The notes beneath the pieces were generated by a model, which did no database searches, was not told the DNA's origin, and saw only the letters and a list, made by a program, of their open reading frames with translations. Below, in pieces: positions 40,086 to 49,800 of a stretch of DNA of 64,000 bases. The stretch is taken from positions 1,922,001 to 1,986,000 of the forward strand of contig NC_020186.1 in assembly GCF_000315915.1 (NCBI RefSeq), in the 5' to 3' direction. Origin of the DNA: Henningerozyma blattae CBS 6284. Taxonomy: Eukaryota; Ascomycota; Saccharomycetes; Saccharomycetales; Saccharomycetaceae. Positions within the stretch are counted from its first letter, which is position 1. The number at the start of each line of letters is the position of its first letter. A program made the translations under genes and the position numbers.

Positions 40086-41405
40086 CTAATCGAATGTAAA
40101 TTCCATTGATACGCTCCGCATCCGAATGCCGCCTTTCTCATCATTAGATCCAAGTATTATCAACACTTCTTTACTCATCTTACTAATTACGAAGTTGCCA
40201 CATGATATATGACCAGAATACCTTTCACAATGCACGACTTTACCATCACGTACAATATAAACACCTTTCCATGTCATGACACCCCACATTTTATACTCTT
40301 GTAGATACCGTATGCACAAAATAGGGTCCCCGAGGTCCAGTTCCCATAATTTCCTATTACTCTTTATATCCCAAAGTATAACTTTCCAATCATCCCCTCC
40401 ACTAATTAAATGTCCATTTCCGTCTGCTTGTAATACAGTAACGGGCCCATCATGATACAATTTTATTTCGTCATCATTCTCGTTCTGGCTCTCTTGCAAT
40501 GGAACAAACTCATCATTATCTAAAGAGATTCGTGCATCTCCTTGTCCTTCTCCCAACTCTCTCATCACAATTCGATATATATTCCCATCTCGACTACCAA
40601 AATATAACTTACCATCTATCAATATCATACTTGCAATACTCACTTTTTCACCTTCAGAATAGTTTATACTCTTGTAAAATCGATTCATCTCTTCAGACAT
40701 ACTACAATCTTTTAACAAATATTCACTACCCTTGGGAATACGAACGCTTATTTTTTTTCTCAATCCACCTTTCATAAAACTAGTAACCCCTTCATCGATC
40801 ATCACATCATTATCATTATCATTAATCTCCAATTGTAAAACATTTCCCTCTATGTCACCACTAATTAAGTAAAAATTATCTTCCATCCCAGTTCTTTCAA
40901 CTAAAATTTGGCATATCTCATTATAATGATAATTTTTTTGAACCATCTTATACTCTAAAGTAATTGTATTGATTTCATAACAAATAGTCTTACCCAATCT
41001 ACTTGTAAACAACATTCTTCGAATGTTAATATCGTTCCTAGTTTTTCTAGAATTAGGTAAAAAATATATTCCTTGAATCATTTGACTGCGGAATTGAATT
41101 CTGGAAATTAATTTACATTTTTCTGGCTTCAACTTGATCAAATCTATTTGACTACCTATCCTATCTCGATTCGTGATCTCATATATACATGCTAATATCT
41201 CACTCACTTCATCATATTCGATCTTTACGCATCGTATTTTCTTAATAGATTTATCATTAATTAGTGTTTCATGGATAGTTTGAAAATTATCTTCATCTAC
41301 ATTATTCACATCGAAATTATTCTTAGGTAAAACCGTATTGGATTCTCCTTCAATCACAACGGTAGACTCATTCATTGTGGAGGTAGACGATACATAAGCA
41401 GACAT
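40086..41405 (-). CDS. PAC11: Dynein intermediate chain Pac11, short form
   Basis: Cytoplasmic dynein intermediate chain needed for spindle positioning. 439 residues, WD40-rich throughout: YFGSRDGNIYRIV, the conserved ISLDNDEFVPLQES, VTVLQADGNGHLISGGDDWKVILWD, and a last blade with GVYIVRDGKVV. The order RIB3-PAC11-SLD5 is exactly that of S. cerevisiae, and the blades align with Pac11. Odd: the S. cerevisiae protein (533 residues) has an N-terminal coiled coil and two QT motifs for the light chain Dyn2. Here only ~50 residues precede the conserved part, with one QT-like FQT (41-43) and no coiled coil. Only ~150 bp separate the ATG from SLD5, so no hidden 5' exon fits easily. Confidence 0.85.
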   Translation of the reverse strand: MSAYVSSTSTMNESTVVIEGESNTVLPKNNFDVNNVDEDNFQTIHETLINDKSIKKIRCVKIEYDEVSEILACIYEITNRDRIGSQIDLIKLKPEKCKLISRIQFRSQMIQGIYFLPNSRKTRNDINIRRMLFTSRLGKTICYEINTITLEYKMVQKNYHYNEICQILVERTGMEDNFYLISGDIEGNVLQLEINDNDNDVMIDEGVTSFMKGGLRKKISVRIPKGSEYLLKDCSMSEEMNRFYKSINYSEGEKVSIASMILIDGKLYFGSRDGNIYRIVMRELGEGQGDARISLDNDEFVPLQESQNENDDEIKLYHDGPVTVLQADGNGHLISGGDDWKVILWDIKSNRKLWELDLGDPILCIRYLQEYKMWGVMTWKGVYIVRDGKVVHCERYSGHISCGNFVISKMSKEVLIILGSNDEKGGIRMRSVSMEFTFD

Positions 41406-41556
41406 TATAAAGACATTATTGCATATATATATATTTTTTAAGCATGATTTTTTTTATTACGCATAACGCGTTTCAGATTCATTGAAAAGATGTAAATCAA
41501 TTTTATTCTATTGCAATTTTTCAAAACTTTACACACATAAATACAAACAAAAAAAT
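41406..41556. promoter_or_regulatory. Divergent PAC11-SLD5 promoter with MCB box
   Basis: 150 bp shared promoter. ACGCGT at 41466-41471, 86-91 bp before the SLD5 ATG, is a perfect MBF site and fits a G1/S-expressed replication gene. A (TA)n run near 41424-41432 faces PAC11. Confidence 0.55.
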
Positions 41557-42396
41557 ATGGATATTGATGATATTTTAGCCTCCTTAGACCATGATACCAC
41601 TGCTGTAGAATCGTTAAGAAGCGATGCTGATAACTATAATGGAAGTTCTACCCTTCTCTATAGTGATTTAACTTATAATGATTCACAAACTAAAGATAAG
41701 CAAAACCCCAATACAATTTCAAATTCTACGGCTACTACATCTGCCACTATAACCACATCTGCTCAAGATTATAATAATTTAATAGAACTTTGGAGGAATG
41801 AGAGATGTTCGCCGGAATTATTGCCATATCCAACAAAACTACTGGATAGGATATTACCTCGTTTACAGCAACAAATGGAATACATAGAATCATTATCAAT
41901 GGGATTCATATCAGAATATTCTCAATCTTCAAAATTACCGCTTTTATGTATGGAAGCAGAATTAGAAAGATTAAAATTCGTCATTAGATCCTTTCTGCGT
42001 TGTAGATTGAAAAAAATTGACAAATATAATTTTTATTTACAATCAATAATTGCTTCCAGTGATACCGATTCAGCAAATCTTTTATCTAAACAAGAATCAA
42101 TCTATTTAAATAAGCATTCCCAAATTCTTTTAAAATTATTCAATAACTCGATTTTAAAACATATGCCTGTAGATTTACAAGCAATTCAAGATACTGAAGG
42201 TTCAATTAGTATGGTAGATGAACCTAAATGGGATCAATTTGTTTTTATTTATGTAAAGGATTTGTCAACTCAATCTTTCATGGTAACAATACCACAATTA
42301 AATGAGGAAGTAGAATTATCTCCAGGTAGTATCTATGTGATGAGATATTCTGTCATAAGAGATCTGCTAATGCAAGGCAAAATTCAATTAATATGA
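41557..42396 (+). CDS. SLD5: GINS complex subunit Sld5
   Basis: Subunit of GINS (Sld5-Psf1-Psf2-Psf3), part of the CMG replicative helicase. 279 residues from the ATG at 41557; upstream in-frame codons start only from TTG. Motifs: MDIDDILASLDHDTTAVESL start, LWRNERCSPELLPYPTKLLD, KLPLLCMEAELERLKFVIRSFLRCRLKKIDKY (A-domain helices), DTEGSISMVDEPKWDQFVFIYVKD, and the B-domain end VELSPGSIYVMRYSVIRDLL. Close to S. cerevisiae (294 residues) apart from a shorter Ser/Thr-rich N-terminal linker. Functions with Mcm2, also encoded in this window. Confidence 0.96.
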   Translation: MDIDDILASLDHDTTAVESLRSDADNYNGSSTLLYSDLTYNDSQTKDKQNPNTISNSTATTSATITTSAQDYNNLIELWRNERCSPELLPYPTKLLDRILPRLQQQMEYIESLSMGFISEYSQSSKLPLLCMEAELERLKFVIRSFLRCRLKKIDKYNFYLQSIIASSDTDSANLLSKQESIYLNKHSQILLKLFNNSILKHMPVDLQAIQDTEGSISMVDEPKWDQFVFIYVKDLSTQSFMVTIPQLNEEVELSPGSIYVMRYSVIRDLLMQGKIQLI

Positions 42397-43553
42397 TAAT
42401 GATAAAATGAGATTTTAAATCAAATATTAACGCAGTATATAACTATTAGTTTTATGTTTCTATGAATTATTTTATACTGATGATATAGACTATGGTATTG
42501 GGTAATGGAAATGTTTTTTTTTTCTAAAAATACTAAGAAGGATCAAAAACTACTAACTCAAAAAGATTACAAAATATTTCGACAAGTGAGAAATGACATA
42601 TTCTGTTGTTAAAAGCAAATTCTGCCACTGTATTTAATTTTGATTAATTATTCAAATCAATTGCTTAAATGTTGAACTACCACTAAGCTTCTACAATTAG
42701 AAAGATACATTCAGAAAAATCATGATATTTGTAACAATAAATAGCTCCCTCATTTTGGAGACTAAGTACTAAGCTCGGACATAGCTTAAAATTTATTTAA
42801 TTAATTCTTTCCTATTATCTCTATTATTAAATAGAAATCGGTTTGAAAAATCTGCTAACCCTATATGATTTTCAAAAATTTAATATTAAAATGATGCACC
42901 GGGTAACACTATCATTTTCTATATATAAATTGCGTATGATTTTTAAGAGGATCATAGAAATATAGTAATAGTCCCAACAAAGCACTCATAAAGAACTAGT
43001 AGAAAGAGTTATTTAATAAACTAAGTAGTAGCATAGTTTACCCATTAGCAAATTGAGAACTTTCAGAGGAAGATCTCCTTTTGCCAGCTTTTCAAAGATG
43101 AGACTACGAAAATATTAGACGTTAGACTTCTGATGCACCTAGTGCTAAGGAAGAGAAATTTCGTATTTCTGAGTTGATTACTATATTATAAATATATTTA
43201 CAGCTGGCCTCTTGATTTATTTTTGAAGTATTTTTTAATTTTGCTTTTTTTTTCATGTCTTCCTTCGTATTATGTATGTATAATAATAAATCGTAGAATA
43301 TCATGTAAACGAGAAGAACTAGTACATAGATTGTTTTTTATTGTTGGCGCATAAATAACAATTAGAAATAAACGTGCTTCTTATTTTTTTATAGTTTTCT
43401 ATATTGACTTCTATAGTGACTCTTAAATTTATTACAACTTTAAACTGTTGTCTACGAAAATTTTGGAAAATTGGTTGTGCATAAAAATTGACCAGGAATT
43501 TTAAGTGGAAGATAAAAATTACATAAAAAAAAGAAAACTAATCATTCACTATA
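42397..43553. other. Intergenic region SLD5-SDD3
   Basis: Over 1.1 kb, no gene seen. A Reb1 site in reverse (CGGGTAA, 42900-42906), a TATATATAAATT near 42920 and AT-rich DNA. Confidence 0.55.
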
Positions 43554-46500
43554 ATGGCTAGAATGACGTTTAAAAAATTAGTAGATTTTAAACTGGATTA
43601 TGCTCCACAATATCATGTATCTAAATATATATCTCAGAAATCCGGACTTCAATTAGTTCATGTCAATCATTCATCCTCTCCATTAGTTCAAGGTTATTTT
43701 GCAGTCGCAACTGAGTGTCCAAATGATTCTGGCTGCCCCCACACTTTAGAACATTTAATATTTATGGGCTCAAAGTCTTATCCTTACAAGGGTCTATTAG
43801 ATACTGCTGGTAATTTATGTATGTCATCAACGAATGCTTGGACCGCTACCGATCAAACTGTATATACTCTAACAACTGCTGGGTGGAAAGGTTTTAAGAC
43901 TTTATTACCAGTATACTTAGATCATTTATTATTTCCAACGTTAACAGATGAAGCTTGTATAACAGAAGTTCACCATATAGATCCTGAAACTTTAACTGAT
44001 AAAGGTGTTGTTTATAGTGAAATGGATGCAATTGAAAATCAAAGTTGGTTTGTTACGATGCTAGAGAAACAAAGATTGATGTTCAAAGAAGGTAGTGGTT
44101 ATAGATCTGAAACTGGTGGTTTAACTGAAAACTTGAGAGATTTAACAAATGAAGAAATTAGAGAATTTCATAAGAACTTATATTGCCCGGAAAATTTATG
44201 TATTATTGTTTGTGGTAATGTTCCAGAAGATGAATTGTTATCAATTGTCGAAGATTGGGATATTAATTTACCTGTAGCAAATCCAAATCATAAAAGACCG
44301 TTTGTCGATTCAAAAGATTCACAGATCTCAGATAAAAGACCTAAAACTATTGAATCAACAATCGAATTCCCGGAATTGGATGAATCTCAATCTGAAATAC
44401 TATTTTCATGGGTAGGTTGTGATTTTCACGACTATATTGATGATTTAGGTGTTTCATTAATGCTTGATTACTTTACAGAATCTGCTTTAGCTCCATTTAC
44501 CAAAGAACTTGTTGAAATTGATGATCCATTTGCTAACTCGACTGATTACTGGACCGATGACTTTACTAAGACTATAGTTAATTTAGGTATTCATGGTGTA
44601 CCAACTGAGAAATTAACTGAGACAAGAGATAAGGTTTTAAATATTTTATCTACTCATAAATTTGATATGAAGATTTTGAGGCAAGTAGTGGATAATGGTA
44701 AGTGGGATTATATCTTAAGATGTGAAAAAAATGGTGATAATATTATTTCTCAAGCCGTCATTGCCGACTTTATTTATGGCACTAAAGACGGACAATCTTT
44801 GGAACGTACTTTAAAGACTATTGAGGATTATGATATCTTATATTCTTGGCCTCAGGAGAAATGGCAAACTTTATTGAACAATATATTTATAGCCAATAAA
44901 TCTGTCATTGTACTAGGTAAACCAAGTGCAAAAATGTATGAAAAGCTAGACGAGGAAAAAGAAAAGTTAAACAATGAAAGGAAAAAAATATACGATGAGA
45001 AGAAAAGAGGAGATTTATTAGAATTGTTAGAAAATGCTAAATCGTTTAATGATAAACCAATTCCAACATCATTATTGGAAAAGTTTGAAATCAAAGATCC
45101 TGCAAAAACGGTAAACTTTATCACTACAAAAAGCATTACAGTTTTACCATCTTACAAGAATAATGATCTAAATGATAATTTAACAAAAGATATTTTAAAG
45201 TCAAAACCAAAAGATTTCCCATTCTTTATGCATTTAGAAAATTTCCCTTCTCAATTTATTGAATTGCATACATTATTAAATACTACCTCTATTAAGGATA
45301 CAAAATTATTACCATTTTATCATATCTTTGACGAATTACTTTCGATGCCAATGAAAGATTCTAATGGGGAAATATTATCTTTTGAAACTGTTGTTTCACA
45401 ATTAAAATCTGAAACTGTAGATTCACATATCACCTTGGGTTTACAAGGCTCCTGCCCAGATTTGTTAGATTTTAGAATTAGATGCAAGGCTAGTGAGTAT
45501 AAGAATGCTGTTAAATGGATAAAACATTGTTTATTTGATATGATTTTTGATGAAAACCGTGTAAGTGTTTTACTTGAAAATTATCTAAATTCTATCGTTG
45601 AAGTCAAGAGAGAAGGTAATATAATGTTAGAATCTTTAACAAATAGAAAATTTTACACTAATAGATGTATGAAGAAGTCTGCGGATCCATTATTTGTTGA
45701 AGAAATTATTGAGGATATCTTAGAAGATATTGAGAATGGCAAATTTGAAAAGGAGATTTTACCAAGAATAGAAACAATGAGATCTCAATTAAGAGCTAAC
45801 TTCCATAAAATGCATATCTTAATCTTAGGTGATATTTCTAAGATTGAAAAAGAAATATACGAACCATGGTATAATTTAATTAGAGAATTAGAAAATATCC
45901 CAGATAATTATGATATAAAGATACCACCTGTCCCTAGATTATTAGACTCTGTTTCTTCTTTAGGCAAAAATCCTCAAAATATTGCACACGTTATCACTAC
46001 TCCAGCTTCTGAATCTTCCTATATGAATATCTTGACTTCTATTCCATTTGATTTAGATTACCACCATGAAGATTATCCCGCTGTCTCATTAGTGTCGGAA
46101 TACTTACAATGTGTCGAAGGTCCATTTTGGAAAGGTATCCGTGGGTCTGGTTTAGCTTACGGAGCTAACATGGTTAAAATGATTGAATCTAATGCATGGG
46201 CTTTCAGCATATATCGTGGTTCTGATTTAGTAAAATGTTATGAAGTCGGGAAAGATATCATTAGTTCTTATGCAAATGGAACCAACAAATTTGAACCTCA
46301 ATTAATCCAAGGTGCTATTAGCAGTATTATCAATCGAATGGCATCTATGGATAAAGGTTATTTTGAAGCTGGTTTATATAAATTTATTGATCAATTCTTT
46401 TCAAACAGAGGGACTGATTTTAATAAATTATTTTTGGAAAGATTAAATGAATTAACAGTAAAGGACTTACAAGATACAATTCAAAAATACTTTTTAAATC

Positions 46501-46661
46501 TCTTTGATAGTGAAAAAAGTGTGGTTTTTGTAAGCTGTCATCCAAGTAATTTAGAAATAATCCAAGAATTTTTAGAAAAGGAAGGCTTCACTGTTGAAGT
46601 TGAAGAATTAGAGGATGATGAAGACGAAGAATCAGAAGATTCTGACAAAGAAGAAAAATAA
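43554..46661 (+). CDS. SDD3: M16C-type metallopeptidase, YOL098C/Sdd3 orthologue
   Basis: Large inverzincin-type zinc peptidase related to presequence protease, cytosolic by lack of a targeting peptide. 1035 residues (1037 in S. cerevisiae). The inverted zinc motif HTLEH at residues 63-67 is intact; YSEMDAIE near 156 carries the likely third ligand. Then PELDESQSEILFSWVG, a central Lys/Glu-rich linker (~470-500), PFFMHLENFPSQFIELH, TNRKFYTNRCMKKSADPL, and the substrate-clamping VEGPFWKGIRGSGLAYGANM near 870. The C-terminus is an acidic tail. The second ATG at 43563 is an alternative start. YOL098C lies near PKH2 in S. cerevisiae, so its place beside the PKH homologue is ancestral. Convergent with PKH1. 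Confidence 0.95.
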   Translation: MARMTFKKLVDFKLDYAPQYHVSKYISQKSGLQLVHVNHSSSPLVQGYFAVATECPNDSGCPHTLEHLIFMGSKSYPYKGLLDTAGNLCMSSTNAWTATDQTVYTLTTAGWKGFKTLLPVYLDHLLFPTLTDEACITEVHHIDPETLTDKGVVYSEMDAIENQSWFVTMLEKQRLMFKEGSGYRSETGGLTENLRDLTNEEIREFHKNLYCPENLCIIVCGNVPEDELLSIVEDWDINLPVANPNHKRPFVDSKDSQISDKRPKTIESTIEFPELDESQSEILFSWVGCDFHDYIDDLGVSLMLDYFTESALAPFTKELVEIDDPFANSTDYWTDDFTKTIVNLGIHGVPTEKLTETRDKVLNILSTHKFDMKILRQVVDNGKWDYILRCEKNGDNIISQAVIADFIYGTKDGQSLERTLKTIEDYDILYSWPQEKWQTLLNNIFIANKSVIVLGKPSAKMYEKLDEEKEKLNNERKKIYDEKKRGDLLELLENAKSFNDKPIPTSLLEKFEIKDPAKTVNFITTKSITVLPSYKNNDLNDNLTKDILKSKPKDFPFFMHLENFPSQFIELHTLLNTTSIKDTKLLPFYHIFDELLSMPMKDSNGEILSFETVVSQLKSETVDSHITLGLQGSCPDLLDFRIRCKASEYKNAVKWIKHCLFDMIFDENRVSVLLENYLNSIVEVKREGNIMLESLTNRKFYTNRCMKKSADPLFVEEIIEDILEDIENGKFEKEILPRIETMRSQLRANFHKMHILILGDISKIEKEIYEPWYNLIRELENIPDNYDIKIPPVPRLLDSVSSLGKNPQNIAHVITTPASESSYMNILTSIPFDLDYHHEDYPAVSLVSEYLQCVEGPFWKGIRGSGLAYGANMVKMIESNAWAFSIYRGSDLVKCYEVGKDIISSYANGTNKFEPQLIQGAISSIINRMASMDKGYFEAGLYKFIDQFFSNRGTDFNKLFLERLNELTVKDLQDTIQKYFLNLFDSEKSVVFVSCHPSNLEIIQEFLEKEGFTVEVEELEDDEDEESEDSDKEEK

Positions 46662-46878
46662 ATATTATTGCTGAAATAAGAATAGGTTTATTAAATTTAT
46701 ATTATATATTATGTACTATAGCTTTATATTTGAATAAGTCAAAATAAAATGTGAAACATACATATACTTGAAGGAAAAAAAAAACACACATAATATAGAA
46801 AAAAAAAAAATTAAAAAAAACGAGTTAAATTAAGTGATGGAAAAATCAAAATGGAATTATTAAAAAGTACAATTTGAA

Positions 46879-49800
46879 TTATTTTATGTTACGGTCGTAT
46901 TTTTTATCATGTTCCTCCCTCTTTGTATCTCTATGATTACTAGGAGTAATGCTTCTCTTCAAATGTGGTTTCACGGTCTTTTGTGAAATTCCCAAACCGA
47001 TACTATACAGATCCTTTGAAGAAGAATGAGAAGTAGGTCTTACTGCTTTCTGCAAATTACTTGAATGCTTTTCTGTAGAAGATTCTTTATTATTTGATTG
47101 TTTCGGGTTTATTACTCCAGAACTACTACGTGAAGAAACATTTGAGGATGAAGGATTCATAGAGAATTGCTTCAATTTTTCATTAAGGTTTGAACTTGCA
47201 TTATTACTACTTACAATAGCCATATTACTTGAACTATGAATCACATTGGGAGATCTCATCAAGGGTGAATTTGAAGGTGATATAGTTGAATTCCGCGGAG
47301 ATGGTTTTGGAGAGGCATTATTTGATCTTGCATTAGAACTTGATGTTTCTTTTAGCTTATAATTACTACTAGCGATTTTAGCTGCTTTTAATGCTTGCTT
47401 GATTTGTTCATTTTTTTTAGAATAATTTAGTTTATAATTTAATCTAATACCTTTACGCATAGCTTTAAACCAATTATATACAACAGGTTTTGAATTTCTG
47501 AAGAAAAAAGTCTTGTAAGGAGTTTGAATCAATCCTGTAATTACTTGTTGTTGTGGTTTTTGTTGAATTGGAGAGATTCCATTAGATTTTGAATTGATTA
47601 AAGTTGGGTCAGATTTTGAATATGAAGATAATATTAATTCTTTTACAAAAGAACCTTCAGCAGAAAGATTAATATCATAAATCAATTCATAAGTTGATTT
47701 AATAGAACTTTCAGAAGTAGTCTTCTTTTTAACAAAAACCAACAAACGTGCAAAACTTGTGACTACAAAAGTTCTTGTAAAACAAGGTAAATGCTGTAAA
47801 TCTTCATTATCATTGCTACTAAATATTTCTTGTTTTGTTGATTGAAATAATTTCCGAAATTTATCATGTATTGAAGCATCATTTTCTGAACTTGAATTTG
47901 AATTTGAATTTGAAGTTGTTGTGGGAGTTGTGGGAGGTGAATCATTTTTATTGGTTGAATTTTGTACTATCTTACTATTAAAAATATCACCAGTTTGATG
48001 CAAATAGCTTTTTAATATTTTTTCAGTTTGTTGTACTTGGTATTCTTTGTAATAGTTATCACTCGAAAGTGTATTTGATTCATTATTTGAATTCGAAGAA
48101 TCTCTAAATCCCGTATTCATATTACCAGCTTTTACCATTTGAGATAATTTTGTATTTCTTGGAGCACCAAAGACTTGCGGGTCAGTTATAAGTGCATTGA
48201 ATTTATTAACTCTTTTGTTCAACGAATTTGTATTACATTCAGAAAATTCGATTTCACCAACTTTAATGACTCTTTCATCAATATTTTTCAAGAAATCAAA
48301 CCATATTATATCATTATTGTTCCGTTTTGATGTTAATATAGGTGAATTTATGTTAGATGGAGGAGGTTGTAATTGTGAAGGTGATCCTGTTTCATAATAT
48401 GAAGGTTCCTTAGTACCTTTATTGGAGTTTGATTTAGAAGTTTTAGAATCGTTAGTATTCATTATTGAATTATTATTATTAATGGCAGGTGAACTTGAAT
48501 TTTTATTTGATGATGTATATATTTGAGTAGGTGTTATTGTTGGAGAAGTTGGAGTTGAATGTATAGAAGAGTGTGAATTTATATTTGTTAATTGCATAGC
48601 GGAATGATGAGGAGATGAAGTATGTACGACTAAATGAGGCGATGAGATCGAGTGAGATTGATGCTTTCTTGTTTCATTATGATATTGATAATATTGATTA
48701 TGTGAAGAACCGTGAGATAAACCATGAGGAGATGTATGAGAAGAGGTATGAGATTGGACGTGAGATGGAGTATGAGAGGATGAATGGGGTGTTGTGGTGG
48801 TGGTGGTGGTGGAGAGGAGGAGGAGGTGCATGAAGAAGAAAGATGAGAAGGGTATGAGAAGGGTATNNNNNNNNNNNNAGGTAAGGTAGGTAGGTAGGTA
48901 GGTAGGTAGGAGGTAGGTAGGTAGGTAGGTAGGTAGGTAGGGTAGGTAGGTAGGTAGGTGGGTGGTGGTGGTGGTGGTGGTGTGAGGAGGAGGAGGAGGT
49001 GCATGAGAAGAAAGATGAGAAGGGGTATGAGAAGGGGTATGAGAAGGGGTATGAGAAGGAGTTGGTATTGGAGAGTTTATTGGCGATTGTAGAGGAGATT
49101 GTAAGGGAGTGATTGAATTTGAAGATGATACTTTACGAGATTGAGATTGAGAATGCGACTGCGATTGCGTTTGAGGTAATGATTCATAATAATTCATGCA
49201 TGGTAGACTATATTTTGGATTAATAATGATTGTTGGAATGTTATTAGGTATAGACTTCATTGAATCAGAATTCATCTTGTAAGGTTTAATATCTGGACTA
49301 TCAAGATACCAAATATTCCAAGGGTTTGAAAAGTCCTTTGATCTATAAAACAAATGAGATTTAATTTGATGGATGGTTAATCTATTGTTTGGGTTTTTAA
49401 TTAAAATTTTTTTGATCAAATCTCTAAGGATTGTAGGGAATCCAGCTGTAAAGGCATATTGTAATTTAATAATTTTTTGGAAAGTCAAATATTCATTTGT
49501 TGCTTTAAAAGGAGGTTTACCTGCAATTAATTGGAAAAGGATACAACCGAATGCCCAAATATCACATCTTGAATCAGTATAAGAGTCGGTCAACAATTCT
49601 GGTGAAACATATTCTGCGGTACCTACGAAGGATTTTGATCTTTCTAATAGGTTAAAATGCGGTTGAGATTGAGATTGAGAAGGTTGAGATGGGTCAAGAA
49701 TCTTTGCTGTTCCGAAATCTGTGAGTTTGATTTTGAAATCCTTTGTCAATAGGATATTTTCTGGTTTAATATCTCGATGGATGATCCCCATGGAATGGAT

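Noticed and set aside
48879..48960. (GGTA)n as telomere-like repeat
   Set aside because: It is a simple tetranucleotide inside a coding linker next to an assembly gap, unlike any yeast telomere unit I know.
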